A model generated the notes under the pieces. That model worked only from the letters and a program-made list of their open reading frames with translations, had not been told where the DNA came from and did not search any database. Shown here piece by piece: positions 46,674 to 56,142 of a DNA stretch of 64,000 bases (position 1 is its first letter; every line of letters starts with the position of its first letter). The stretch spans positions 440,001 through 504,000 of the forward strand of contig CP053447.1 in the NCBI GenBank assembly GCA_013285425.1, read 5' to 3'. This DNA is from Ignavibacteriota bacterium. GTDB taxonomy: Bacteria > Bacteroidota > Ignavibacteria > Ignavibacteriales > Ignavibacteriaceae. The position numbers and the translations under genes were made by a program.

Positions 46674-48533
46674 ATGGATAAAAGACAAAAGAAAAGATTA
46701 TTAATATTTTTACTTGTGCCTGTTCTCGCAACACTTTTATTCATCTCAGATGATCTGCTTCTTCGGGTAATAATTATTGCTGTAATTATTATCTATGTAG
46801 CCTTTATTATTTTTCTCAGGGATTCAGTAAGACTTGATGGAAAGTATTCCATTAACGAAGATAGCGACTTTGATAGTGAATATAGTATTCCTTCCGCTTC
46901 TGATCAGGATGGATCATTTAAGATTATAACAAAAACCAACACCGAAGCTGAGGTAATTACTGCAAGTAATTATGCACCTGAATTTAAAGCGCACAAGACA
47001 ACTTTAATACCACCTGATCTTAAAGAGCGGTTTGAAGAGATTGCAACTGAGCTGCCGCCTGCCGAAATCGGTAATGACGGACAATTTGCATTTGCACTTG
47101 AAAAAATTCTTACTGTAATTAAAGATGCTTACTCAGCACATACAGCAATATTTTTTTGGTACAATAAGAAAAAAGAAAAACTATCTATTGAAAAATTTGT
47201 ATCTGCTTCACCACAGGAAATTGCTAAACGAAAATTTGATATTGAAGATGATATCCTTAGTAAAATTGTTCAAAAAAGCGAGCCAGAATTATTAAGCGAT
47301 ATTTCTCCAGCCGCAGAATCGGATGTGATAAGGTATTATGATAAAGCTCAGAAGATAAGAAGTTTTGTCGGTGTACCTCTTTTTTATGAAGGCTCTCTTA
47401 TTGCAATTTTAGCAGTTGATTCAAAGGTTGGAGATGCTTTTGGAATTGAAACTATTTATTCGCTTGGAAGATTTGTTCGTGTTATAACAATGATCATTCA
47501 ATTTTTTGAAGAGAAACATACAGATACTATCACTCAACAAAGATTAAAAGGACTTTTAAACCTGATCGGACCGGAAACAAATTTTGATACTGAAGATGAA
47601 TTACTTTCTTCCATGCAAAGTGCTTTGAGTGAGTTAATCGAATGGGATGCCATGGTCTTTGTTTACTTCAAACCGGTTGAACAAAAATTTGAAATATTAA
47701 AAGTAGTAAACAAAACTTCATTAAAATATATTGGTAAAGGTCTTCAGATCGATCTTACAGGAACTCTTGTTGGTAAAGCAATACTATCTGGCATTCCTGT
47801 AAAGATTGACGATACTGCTGCAGATAATTATAAGCGTTTTTCAAAGTCTGAAGATTTAACATTTGATGGATCATTTTTAGCAATACCCTTGATTTATGGA
47901 AATCAGAACTTTGGTGTTCTTTGTTTTGAGAGTCTTAAGAAAAATATATATACAAATTCTGATGTTAAATTTTTAAAACATTCTGTTCATATAATATCCT
48001 ACATTATTTATTCTCATTCTTCTCAGACGCTTATAAAAAGTCTTATGGCTCTTGATATGGAGACAAGAGCTCTTAATCGAAATACATTTATTGAAAGACT
48101 AACCTCAGATTTATACAAAGCAAATATGCTTAAGCTGCCCGGAGCTTTGACATTGATAAAAATTGATGAATTTCTTGAACAAGAATCCTTATTTGACGGT
48201 GATCCTTTCCCTAAAGTATTAAAGACAATTTCGGAAAGTATAGCTGAAGAAATGACCCCTATTAATATATTTGGCAGAATTGATGAAAAGATTTTTGCTG
48301 TTTATTTTTTTAATACTGATCCAAAAAAAGCCTTTGTTTGGGCGGAAAAACTCAGAGTTAAAATCGCACGAATGCCGATTGCAATTGTAAGCAAGCAAAA
48401 CACATATACAGTCTCAATTGGTGTTGCTTCTACTCACGGAAAAATTGATACTGATGAAGTTTTTCATAATGCAGAATTGGCACTTCAGAAAGCTGTGGAA
48501 AAAGGCGGTAACACTGTTAAAAGTGTTAGTTGA
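46674..48533 (+). CDS. membrane-anchored GAF-GAF protein with degenerate GGDEF domain
   Basis: A 619-residue protein. Two hydrophobic segments at about residues 9-25 and 27-48 are followed by two GAF-like domains (about 140-270 and 290-440; FVGVPLFYEGSLIAILAVDS and FLAIPLIYGNQNFGVLCFES). The C-terminal region (about 455-619) has the fold pattern of GGDEF domains (DMETRALNRNTFIERL at the start, YTVSIGVAS and AELALQKAVEKGGN at the end). However, the catalytic GG(D/E)EF is replaced by GRIDEKIF, so diguanylate cyclase activity is unlikely. Probably a sensor or scaffold. No Shine-Dalgarno sequence is visible. Confidence 0.8.
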   Translation: MDKRQKKRLLIFLLVPVLATLLFISDDLLLRVIIIAVIIIYVAFIIFLRDSVRLDGKYSINEDSDFDSEYSIPSASDQDGSFKIITKTNTEAEVITASNYAPEFKAHKTTLIPPDLKERFEEIATELPPAEIGNDGQFAFALEKILTVIKDAYSAHTAIFFWYNKKKEKLSIEKFVSASPQEIAKRKFDIEDDILSKIVQKSEPELLSDISPAAESDVIRYYDKAQKIRSFVGVPLFYEGSLIAILAVDSKVGDAFGIETIYSLGRFVRVITMIIQFFEEKHTDTITQQRLKGLLNLIGPETNFDTEDELLSSMQSALSELIEWDAMVFVYFKPVEQKFEILKVVNKTSLKYIGKGLQIDLTGTLVGKAILSGIPVKIDDTAADNYKRFSKSEDLTFDGSFLAIPLIYGNQNFGVLCFESLKKNIYTNSDVKFLKHSVHIISYIIYSHSSQTLIKSLMALDMETRALNRNTFIERLTSDLYKANMLKLPGALTLIKIDEFLEQESLFDGDPFPKVLKTISESIAEEMTPINIFGRIDEKIFAVYFFNTDPKKAFVWAEKLRVKIARMPIAIVSKQNTYTVSIGVASTHGKIDTDEVFHNAELALQKAVEKGGNTVKSVS

Positions 48534-48567
48534 TATTTAACCGTTTCTAATATTAGTTCTTACCTGT

Positions 48568-49731
48568 ATGAATAATTTTTTTATAATAGTCCTTGACGGA
48601 GTTGGGGTAGGAGAACTTCCTGACTCGAATTTATATGGCGATGAGGGAAGCAATACTCTCGGCAATATTTCCAGAGCATTAAACGGCATTTCACTTCCAA
48701 ATCTTCAGAAGATGGGGCTGGGAAATATTATTCCTGTTATAGGAGTTGACAGAACAGAAATTCCAAAAGCTTCATTTGGTAAACTTGCAGAAATATCCAA
48801 AGGAAAAGACAGCACAACCGGACATTGGGAGATAAGCGGGCTTTATGTGGATACTGATTTTAATTATTATCCGGATGGTTTTCCTGATGATATAATGCAG
48901 AAGTTTTTAGAAGTTACAAAGTGTAAGGGGTATCTTGGTAATATTGCTGCTTCTGGTACCGAGATAATTAAACAACTTGGAGAGGAACATCTTAAAACGG
49001 GTTTCCCTATTATCTATACCTCTGCTGATTCAGTTTTTCAGATTGCTGCACATCAGGAAGTAATTCCGTTGGATGAACTTTATCATATATGTGAACTTAC
49101 ACGAAATATTGTTTTGGCAGATCCGATAAAAATCGGCAGAGTTATAGCTAGACCATTTACAGGAACAACCGGAAACTTTACCCGAACTGTTTACAGGAAG
49201 GATTATTCTCTTAGTCCACCTTCAGATACTGTATTGGATGTCCTTTATAAAAATGATATTAATACAGTAAGTATTGGAAAAATAAGTGATCTTTTTAATT
49301 ATCGCGGAATAAATCACTATATAAAAACTTTTTCTAACGAAGAGGGATGCAAAGAATTGCTGAAGGCATCAAAAGAATTTGTAAATAGTTTGATATTTAT
49401 AAATCTGGTTGATTTTGATGTTTACTTCGGGCATAGGAATGATGTTGCTGGTTTTGCAAGTGCATTAAAAAATTTTGATGACTTTTTACCGGAATTTTTA
49501 AACAGCTTAGATGAAACAGATAGAGTTATAATAACTGCTGATCATGGAAATGATCCAACAACTCCCAGTACTGATCATAGCAGGGAATATGTTCCGCTGC
49601 TTTATTACGGTATAAACAAAGCCGTTAATGATCTTGGCACAAGAGAAACTTTCTCTGATATTGGCAAAACCGCGGCAGATTTTTTTGGGATAACAAATGA
49701 ATTAAAAGGGAAAAGTTTTTTACATGAATGA
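48568..49731 (+). CDS. deoB: phosphopentomutase
   Basis: A 387-residue member of the alkaline phosphatase superfamily that interconverts ribose-1- and ribose-5-phosphate (and deoxyribose forms) in nucleoside salvage. The metal-binding LDGVGVGELPDS at the N-terminus, KDSTTGHWEISGL near residue 90, TADHGNDPTTPSTDHSREYV near 325 and GKSFLHE at the end are all present. It overlaps the next small gene by eight bases. Confidence 0.95.
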   Translation: MNNFFIIVLDGVGVGELPDSNLYGDEGSNTLGNISRALNGISLPNLQKMGLGNIIPVIGVDRTEIPKASFGKLAEISKGKDSTTGHWEISGLYVDTDFNYYPDGFPDDIMQKFLEVTKCKGYLGNIAASGTEIIKQLGEEHLKTGFPIIYTSADSVFQIAAHQEVIPLDELYHICELTRNIVLADPIKIGRVIARPFTGTTGNFTRTVYRKDYSLSPPSDTVLDVLYKNDINTVSIGKISDLFNYRGINHYIKTFSNEEGCKELLKASKEFVNSLIFINLVDFDVYFGHRNDVAGFASALKNFDDFLPEFLNSLDETDRVIITADHGNDPTTPSTDHSREYVPLLYYGINKAVNDLGTRETFSDIGKTAADFFGITNELKGKSFLHE

Positions 49732-49906
49732 TTTTAACAATTCTGATTCAAAAAGACCGGAAGACAGTTTAAACGATTTTATTATTAAAATTTCAGAACT
49801 TCAGGATATGCCCTTTGATGTTGTGAAAAAACTAATCGAAGCTCAAGGTTCATTAAAAGATTCTGAATTTGCTAAGAAGATATATGAATCAAAAAATAAT
49901 CCCTAA
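49724..49906 (+). CDS. hypothetical 60-residue protein overlapping deoB
   Basis: I do not recognise this short acidic, mostly helical protein (SLNDFIIKISELQDMPFDVV, then KLIEAQGSLKDSEFAKKIYE). Its ATG lies within the end of deoB and its end overlaps the PIN-domain gene by 23 bases, so all three should be translated from one mRNA. The tight overlap with a PIN gene suggests a possible antitoxin-like partner, but it has no clear DNA-binding motif. Confidence 0.6.
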   Translation: MNDFNNSDSKRPEDSLNDFIIKISELQDMPFDVVKKLIEAQGSLKDSEFAKKIYESKNNP

Positions 49907-50288
49907 ATTTCTGATTGAAACAGATGTATTGGCAGATCATTTAATAACTGATTCAAAAACCGAATCATATCTAATAAAACTGATGAAATCAGGAATTTGT
50001 TTTACATCTGTATTAAATGCTTCTGAGCTTTATCTGTTAGCTGATTCCAATTTGGAATTACAACGGGTTAATGATGTTTTATATAGTATTAAAGTTTTAG
50101 GAATACATGCCCGTTATTGTTTGTCTATCCCAAATCATAAAGACAGATTTAATAATCTGAGAGATAATCTCTTCTATATTCTTGCTGAATTAAATAAATT
50201 AACAATTGTTACATTAAATCCTGTAAAGTTTAAAGATAATAAGGTAAACTGTTATCATCCTGAATTTATAACTTCGCGAATTATCTGA
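49884..50288 (+). CDS. PIN-domain protein (possible ribonuclease)
   Basis: A 134-residue protein. The first strand FLIETDVLADHL carries Asp14, NASELYLLAD carries Glu48, and RDNLFYILAELNKLTIVTLNP carries Asp94, matching the acidic triad of PIN nucleases in order and spacing. The ATG at 49884 is chosen over the upstream TTG at 49869. It overlaps the preceding 60-residue gene, as many PIN toxins overlap their antitoxins, but the neighbours (deoB, rpoD) are housekeeping. RNA-cleaving toxin or RNA-processing role: undecided. Confidence 0.7.
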   Translation: MNQKIIPKFLIETDVLADHLITDSKTESYLIKLMKSGICFTSVLNASELYLLADSNLELQRVNDVLYSIKVLGIHARYCLSIPNHKDRFNNLRDNLFYILAELNKLTIVTLNPVKFKDNKVNCYHPEFITSRII

Positions 50289-50342
50289 AAAAGGATATTG
50301 CTTTATTTTAATTTAAAACATTTCTATTTTTAGTCAGGTGTT

Positions 50343-50369
50343 ATCATAACTGTTATGATGGTTTTTTTT
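50343..50369 (+). terminator. probable terminator upstream of rpoD
   Basis: A short perfect inverted repeat ATCATAA/TTATGAT (50343-50349 with 50353-50359, 3-base loop) is followed by GG and eight T residues. The stem is AT-rich, so it may be weak; an operator role for the palindrome is an alternative. Confidence 0.5.
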
Positions 50370-50402
50370 ACAGACCATTTGCAGGTTAAAATCAAAAATT
50401 AA

Positions 50403-51257
50403 ATGAGAATAGTAAAACAATTTACAAACAGAGAAAGTCAATCACTTGACAAGTATTTGCAGGAAATAGGAAAAGTTGGTTTACTTTCACTTGAAGAAGA
50501 AATTCAACTGACGATCCGAATGAAAAACGGTGATCAGTCTGCAATGGAAAAGCTTACAAAAGCTAATCTCCGTTTTGTAGTTAGTGTAGCCAAACAATAT
50601 CAGAATCAGGGGTTATCTTTAGGTGATTTGATTAATGAAGGTAATCTGGGATTGATAAAAGCTGTAAGAAGATTTGATGAAACCCGTGGATTTAAATTTA
50701 TTTCTTATGCAGTTTGGTGGATAAGGCAGTCAATTTTGCAGGCATTAGCAGAGCAATCCAGAATAGTCAGATTACCGTTAAATCGTGTTGGAGCTTTAAA
50801 TAAAATCGGTAAAGCATATAGCAACTTAAAACAAGAGTTTGAGCGTGAACCGAGTGCTGATGAAATAGCTCAGATTCTCGAAATGGATATCGATGAAATT
50901 TCTGAAACCCTTAGAGTCTCCGGCAAGTCGGTTTCTGTTGATGCTCCATTTTCTACAAACGATGAAAACAGCCTTTTAGATGTAATTGAAAATGACCAGC
51001 AGCCTTCACCGGATAATGAACTAATCTCTGAGTCCCTGAAACAGGAAATTAAAAATATCTTATCTGAGCTGCCTGAGCGTGAAGCTGAGGTAATTAGACT
51101 TTATTTCGGACTTGATGGGGAATATGCAATGACTTTAGAAGAGATCGGAGAAAAATTTAATCTTACAAGGGAAAGAGTCAGACAAATAAAAGAAAAAGCA
51201 ATTCGAAGACTTAGACATAACTCCAGAAGTAATATTTTGAAATCATATCTTGGATGA
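50403..51257 (+). CDS. rpoD: primary sigma factor (RpoD-like, no region 1.1)
   Basis: A 284-residue sigma-70 factor. Region 1.2 begins at once ([15 protein letters not shown]), region 2 contains [36 protein letters not shown] and the -10-binding [17 protein letters not shown], region 3 follows, and region 4 has [21 protein letters not shown]. It lacks the long N-terminal region 1.1 and nonconserved insert of E. coli RpoD, like the primary sigma of Bacteroidota. This fits the TAnnTTTG promoters found in the window. No Shine-Dalgarno sequence precedes the ATG. Confidence 0.95.
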   Translation: MRIVKQFTNRESQSLDKYLQEIGKVGLLSLEEEIQLTIRMKNGDQSAMEKLTKANLRFVVSVAKQYQNQGLSLGDLINEGNLGLIKAVRRFDETRGFKFISYAVWWIRQSILQALAEQSRIVRLPLNRVGALNKIGKAYSNLKQEFEREPSADEIAQILEMDIDEISETLRVSGKSVSVDAPFSTNDENSLLDVIENDQQPSPDNELISESLKQEIKNILSELPEREAEVIRLYFGLDGEYAMTLEEIGEKFNLTRERVRQIKEKAIRRLRHNSRSNILKSYLG

Positions 51258-51260
51258 TTA

Positions 51261-51956
51261 ATGATAATTATAAATTATTTTTATCGGATTTTGTATTTGG
51301 GGTTATTCATCTTTACTTTATTTGCATGTTCAAGCACAACAAGTTCTACCAGATTTAATGATTCAGAAAAAGATTCTGATAAAAAAGTAAAAGATTACGG
51401 ACGTTATCAAGCCAATTCTGTTTCTGATGATTCTTTAATTGTTTTTGAAGATGATGATTTCCCTGAGTCAGAAGACCCAGGAGATCTTCCTGAAGATGAA
51501 TCCCAAATTGACATCTCAGCAGTTATGAAGAATCTTGATAAGAACAGAGAAGAGGAAAGTTTACCATTATCTACCAAAAAGGATCTGATGATAATGGAGA
51601 TAATTAAATATATGAATACGCCATATAAATTTGGCGGTAATTCATTAAACGGAATTGATTGCAGTGCGTTTACTCAAAGTGTTTTCAAGAATTCCTGGAT
51701 GTTGAATTTAAATCGTTCAGCACGAGAACAATTTAAGCAGGGTATTCCAATTGAAAACCGTTCTAATTTAAAGTTTGGTGATTTGGTTTTTTTTAATACC
51801 AGAAGGCGTGTAAAACCAGGACATGTAGGTATTTATATTGGTGAAAACTTATTTGCTCACGCTTCAACAAAATTGGGCGTAACTATTTCTTCATTAGATC
51901 ATGAATATTATAATAAACGATATATGGGCGCACGTCGAATTGAAGAAGAAGAATAA
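51261..51956 (+). CDS. NlpC/P60-family lipoprotein (cell wall hydrolase)
   Basis: A 231-residue protein with an N-terminal lipoprotein signal ending in FAC at residue 23, then an acidic disordered linker (about 30-90) and a C-terminal NlpC/P60 domain. The catalytic triad is visible: Cys134 in GIDCSAF, His188 in PGHVGIYIG and His200 in FAHAST. Expected to cut peptidoglycan stem peptides (gamma-D-Glu-diamino acid bond) from an envelope anchor. It starts 3 bases after the rpoD stop and is probably co-transcribed. Confidence 0.92.
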   Translation: MIIINYFYRILYLGLFIFTLFACSSTTSSTRFNDSEKDSDKKVKDYGRYQANSVSDDSLIVFEDDDFPESEDPGDLPEDESQIDISAVMKNLDKNREEESLPLSTKKDLMIMEIIKYMNTPYKFGGNSLNGIDCSAFTQSVFKNSWMLNLNRSAREQFKQGIPIENRSNLKFGDLVFFNTRRRVKPGHVGIYIGENLFAHASTKLGVTISSLDHEYYNKRYMGARRIEEEE

Positions 51957-52143
51957 AATCGGATCATAAAAAAAAGAGACTATCTCGGATCGCGTACTAC
52001 TAATTCCGGTTTGAAATTACTGAAGACTTCCGGAAAATCATGCCCAAAATTAAAAGCAGAGAAAGTTATTCGGTTTGTTAAAGGCGGATTATTCCGGTTT
52101 CTCACAAAATTATGATAACAATTTTTCAGAAGTCTCTGTTAAT

Positions 52144-55100
52144 TTAACTGCATCCGGTTGTTGCACCGCAAGTCATACATTTTAAGCAAGTACCATTTCT
52201 TACCATCGTTATACTCTGGCATTCAGGGCATATATCTCCGGTATATCCGTTCTCAATTGCCTGTTTAACCTTTGCAGTCATATTGTTTATGGTTTTTGTA
52301 ACTGCTCCCGAAACAACATCTGATTTGTTATATGAATTTAAAAAATCCGGATCAACATTACTCTTATCTAGTTCAACTAATCTTTCGCTAACTAATTCTT
52401 CACTCTCAAATTCGGGTTCAGTTAATTTCTTAACAATTCCTCTGGATACTTTTGCAGAGGTTTCATCGCTGTCTATATGAGAGAGATCATTTCTTCCAAG
52501 ATAAGTAACAGCAAGCTCTCTGAAAATATAATCGATAACTGATGTAGCCATTTTTATTTTGTCGTTTCCGGTTACAATTCCACTTGGTTCAAAGCGTGTG
52601 AAAACAAATGCATCAGCAAATTCTTCAAGCGGAACGCCATGCTGCAGCCCGAGAGAAATTGAAATTGCAAAGCAGTTTAATAAACTTCTGACAGATGCAC
52701 CTTCGCGATGCATATCAATAAAAATTTCACCAAGCTGTCCGTTATCATACTCACCGGTTCTGATATATACTGATTGACCGCCAATTTTTGCCTTTTGTGT
52801 ATAACCGGATCTTCTGTCAGGTAATCTTCTTCTTTTTGCTATGTATCTGTGAATTATCTTCTCGGCAACTTTTACAATGTCATTCTTCTCTTTCTCTTCA
52901 ATTATTGCTTCTATATCTTCATCAGTCATTGTATTTAATGGTTGAGAGAGTTTTGAACCATCACGATAAAGAGCATTGGCTTTTACTCCAAGTTTCCAGC
53001 TTTGCATATAAGCATTAGCAACATCTTCAACGCTGGCACCGTTAGGCAGATTTATTGTTTTGGAAATTGCACCTGAAATAAATGGCTGTGCAGAAGCCAT
53101 CATTTTTATATGTGCAAGTGATCTGATAAATCGTGTTCCTTTTTTACCGCATTTATTTGCGCAATCAAAAACAGAATAATGCTCGTGCTGTAAGAAAGGC
53201 GCTCCCTCTATTGTCATTGTTCCACAAACATAATCGTTAGCCGATGAAATTTCAGTTTTGGAAAAGCCGAGTCTGCTAAGTACATCAAAATCAAATGAAT
53301 TTATTTCTGCTTCGGCAAAACCTAATGTCTTTGTAAGGAATTCTGTTCCAAGAGAAAATTTGTTGAATGCAAATGTAATATCAAATACTGAGGGCAGCAG
53401 CTTTTCAATTTTATTAATTAACTCTTCTGTAAAACCTTTTGCTCTCAGAGCTTGCGGATTGATATAAGGACATCCAACCAATGATCCGGAGCCTTTTGCG
53501 TATTTAATAATTTCATTTATCTGATCTTTGTTATATCCTAATTTTTCTAATGCAGGCGGAATTGACTGATTAATAATTTTAAAGTAACCGCCGCCGGCAA
53601 GTTTTTTAAATTTTACCAATGCAAAATCCGGTTCAACACCTGTTGTGTCACAATCCATTACTAAGCCAATTGTACCTGTTGGTGCAATTGCGGTAACCTG
53701 TGCGTTTCTGAAACCATATAGTTCACCCAACTCTATTGCTCTGTCAGAATCCTCTCGAGCGGCTTTTAATAAATCTGACGGGCAAAATTGCGGATTTATT
53801 CCAACAGGATAAACTGTTAATCCTTCATACTCTTCATCCGGTACGTTGTAAGCTGCCCGTCTGTGATTTCTTAATACACGCAGCATATTGTATTTATTTT
53901 CTTCATACTTTACAAATGGTCCTGCTTCTTTAGCAAGCTCAGCCGAGGCGGCATAAGCAGACATATGCATAATAGATGTTAAAGCACCGCAAATTGCAAA
54001 ACCCTCACGGCTGTCGTAAGGTATTCCTTGAAGCATTAATAATGTACCAAGATTTGCATAACCTAAGCCCAATGTTCTGTAATCATAGCTGAGTTGTGCA
54101 ATTTCTTTGCTTGGAAATTGTGCCATTAAAACACTTGTTTCCAGAACTATAGTCCATATTCTTGATGCATGTCTGAATGCTTCAATATTAAATTGATGAT
54201 TTTCTGAATTATAAAACTTAACCAGATTTAAGGATGCAAGATTACATGCAGTATCATCAAGAAACATATATTCACTGCAGGGATTTGATGCTTTTATTTC
54301 ACCGCCAGCAGGACAAGTGTGCCATTCATTAATTGTTGTATGAAATTGAATACCAGGATCTGCACAGGACCAGGCTGAATATGCAATTTGTTCCCACAGA
54401 TCTTTTGCTCTTAAAGTTTTACAGGGTTTTGGATTTCTTTTTTCAGCTTTAGCTTTCCTTTTTTCGATACGCCAGTAAAGATTCCAACTGCCATCGTTAA
54501 GAACTGCATTCATAAATTCATTTGTTACTCTTATTGAGTTGTTAGAGTTTTGACCCGATACAGTTGCATAAGCTTCAGAATTCCAATCAGCATCATAAAT
54601 AGGGAACTCAATTGATTTGAATCCAAGTTTAGCAAGGTGAATGACTCTTTCGATGTAATTGTTAGGTATCTGAGCTTTACGTGCTTCAAGAATTGCTACG
54701 CTGAGTTTCTTGTTCAGCTTTTTATTAAAGCGGTCATTTTCGGGATGCTCATCGTAACAAGCTTTTATGATATTATTAAGATGTAAATTACAGAGTTTAG
54801 ATCCGGCAACAAGTGCAGCAACTTTTTGTTCTTCAATCACTTTCCAGTTTATATATTCTTCAATATCAGGATGATCGAGATCGAGTGTTACCATTTTTGC
54901 GGCACGTCTGGTTGTACCTCCTGATTTTATTGCACCGGCTGATCTGTCTCCAATTCTTAAGAATGACATTAATCCGGATGACTTACCGCCGCCGCTTAAT
55001 GGTTCTTTAGAGCCTCTGAGTTCTGAATAATTTGAACCTGTTCCTGAACCATATTTAAATAATCTTGCTTCTCTTACCCAAAGGTCCATTATTCCACCTT

Positions 55101-55731
55101 CGTTAACAAGATCATCTTTTACCGATTGGATAAAGCAAGCGTGCGGTTGCGGATGAGTATAAGCATCACTGGATTTAGTTAATTCGCCGGTTTCATAGTC
55201 AACATAAAAATGTCCTTGCGAAGGACCAGTAATTCCGTAAGCCCAGTTTAAACCTGTATTAAACCATTGTGGGCTGTTTGGTGCAGCCATCTGATTAGCC
55301 AGCATAAACATTAACTCATCATAAAATGCTTTTGCATCTTCTTCAGAATCAAAATATTTAGCTTTCCATGCCCAATAAGTCCATGTGCCGGCAAGTCTGT
55401 TAAAAACCTGTCTTGAATCAGTTTCAGTTGTAAATCTGTCATTCTCAGGAAGTTCCAATAATCTTTCTGTATCAGCAACGGACGGTAATAGCCACTTTGG
55501 AACTCCTTTCTCATTGGATTTTTTTAGAAGTTTTGGGATGCCTGCTTTTCTAAAATATTTTTGTGCTATGATATCAGTAGCTACCTGTGACCAATGCTCG
55601 GGCACAGATACATTTTCCATTTTAAAAACAATTGAACCATCCGGATTTTTTATCTCAGATGTTCTCTTAACAAATTCAAAAGATGATAAAGGATCTCTTC
55701 CCTGTTCGGTAAAAAGTCTTTTTATGTGCAT
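52144..55731 (-). CDS. nrdJ: class II (adenosylcobalamin-dependent) ribonucleotide reductase
   Basis: A 1195-residue protein of the long vitamin B12-dependent ribonucleotide reductase type. Signatures include [10 protein letters not shown] near residue 150, [56 protein letters not shown] and a C-terminal four-cysteine element ([10 protein letters not shown], then [13 protein letters not shown]) that acts as redox-active tail or zinc ribbon. The region around [13 protein letters not shown] is a family-typical insertion and has no intein signature. AGGAG lies before the ATG. No partner subunit is expected or seen; dependence on cobalamin is implied. Confidence 0.95.
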   Translation of the reverse strand: MHIKRLFTEQGRDPLSSFEFVKRTSEIKNPDGSIVFKMENVSVPEHWSQVATDIIAQKYFRKAGIPKLLKKSNEKGVPKWLLPSVADTERLLELPENDRFTTETDSRQVFNRLAGTWTYWAWKAKYFDSEEDAKAFYDELMFMLANQMAAPNSPQWFNTGLNWAYGITGPSQGHFYVDYETGELTKSSDAYTHPQPHACFIQSVKDDLVNEGGIMDLWVREARLFKYGSGTGSNYSELRGSKEPLSGGGKSSGLMSFLRIGDRSAGAIKSGGTTRRAAKMVTLDLDHPDIEEYINWKVIEEQKVAALVAGSKLCNLHLNNIIKACYDEHPENDRFNKKLNKKLSVAILEARKAQIPNNYIERVIHLAKLGFKSIEFPIYDADWNSEAYATVSGQNSNNSIRVTNEFMNAVLNDGSWNLYWRIEKRKAKAEKRNPKPCKTLRAKDLWEQIAYSAWSCADPGIQFHTTINEWHTCPAGGEIKASNPCSEYMFLDDTACNLASLNLVKFYNSENHQFNIEAFRHASRIWTIVLETSVLMAQFPSKEIAQLSYDYRTLGLGYANLGTLLMLQGIPYDSREGFAICGALTSIMHMSAYAASAELAKEAGPFVKYEENKYNMLRVLRNHRRAAYNVPDEEYEGLTVYPVGINPQFCPSDLLKAAREDSDRAIELGELYGFRNAQVTAIAPTGTIGLVMDCDTTGVEPDFALVKFKKLAGGGYFKIINQSIPPALEKLGYNKDQINEIIKYAKGSGSLVGCPYINPQALRAKGFTEELINKIEKLLPSVFDITFAFNKFSLGTEFLTKTLGFAEAEINSFDFDVLSRLGFSKTEISSANDYVCGTMTIEGAPFLQHEHYSVFDCANKCGKKGTRFIRSLAHIKMMASAQPFISGAISKTINLPNGASVEDVANAYMQSWKLGVKANALYRDGSKLSQPLNTMTDEDIEAIIEEKEKNDIVKVAEKIIHRYIAKRRRLPDRRSGYTQKAKIGGQSVYIRTGEYDNGQLGEIFIDMHREGASVRSLLNCFAISISLGLQHGVPLEEFADAFVFTRFEPSGIVTGNDKIKMATSVIDYIFRELAVTYLGRNDLSHIDSDETSAKVSRGIVKKLTEPEFESEELVSERLVELDKSNVDPDFLNSYNKSDVVSGAVTKTINNMTAKVKQAIENGYTGDICPECQSITMVRNGTCLKCMTCGATTGCS

Positions 55732-56142
55732 CCAAATCTCCTAAGGGTAATGCTGCATTCAGCAGTTAAGTTAAATAATAAATTTTATATTTTTATTAAG
55801 AAGCGAGCTTAGCGTTATGAGTGATTTAGAAAATTTAGAAGAAAGGTTAATATTTTTAACATCACTCATATCAAACTTTATCGAAAGCTATGAAAATAAT
55901 TTTAAAATAAAAATAAAATAATCAGTTACGGGAAAAATTATTTTTTAACAACTAATTCTCGAATCGAAAATGAAAATATTTTTGTAAAAATCCAAATTGA
56001 ATTTTTTTTATATAACTCTTGACTATAAATAAATTTTAGCATCATTAGAAATTTTGAACTTATTATCCTAAAAATCAGCCGCTAAAAATTTTTAAATCAC
56101 TTAATAGTAATTTTTGTTTGTATTTTAACACAACAAAATTAT
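55732..56142. other. divergent intergenic region between nrdJ and the ABC transporter
   Basis: About 410 very AT-rich bases. They hold the leader of nrdJ (minus strand) and, on the plus strand, whatever promotes the ABC transporter. A perfect 9-bp inverted repeat (ATGAGTGAT 55817-55825 with ATCACTCAT 55861-55869) surrounds a second small stem near 55842-55856. A 34-codon open frame (55817-55921) uses the same bases but has no ribosome binding site. No cobalamin-riboswitch B12 box or NrdR box is recognised. Confidence 0.45.

Noticed and set aside
53230-53560. Intein or insertion inside the ribonucleotide reductase
   Set aside because: The segment looked unusual for class II enzymes, but the long B12-dependent type has such a region and there are no intein splice motifs or endonuclease blocks.
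55817-55921. 34-residue ORF in the nrdJ leader region
   Set aside because: It coincides with an inverted repeat and has no ribosome binding site, so the base pattern is better explained by structure than coding.
55732-56142. Cobalamin riboswitch upstream of nrdJ
   Set aside because: A B12-dependent enzyme invites one, but I could not find a B12 box or a multi-stem core on the minus strand.
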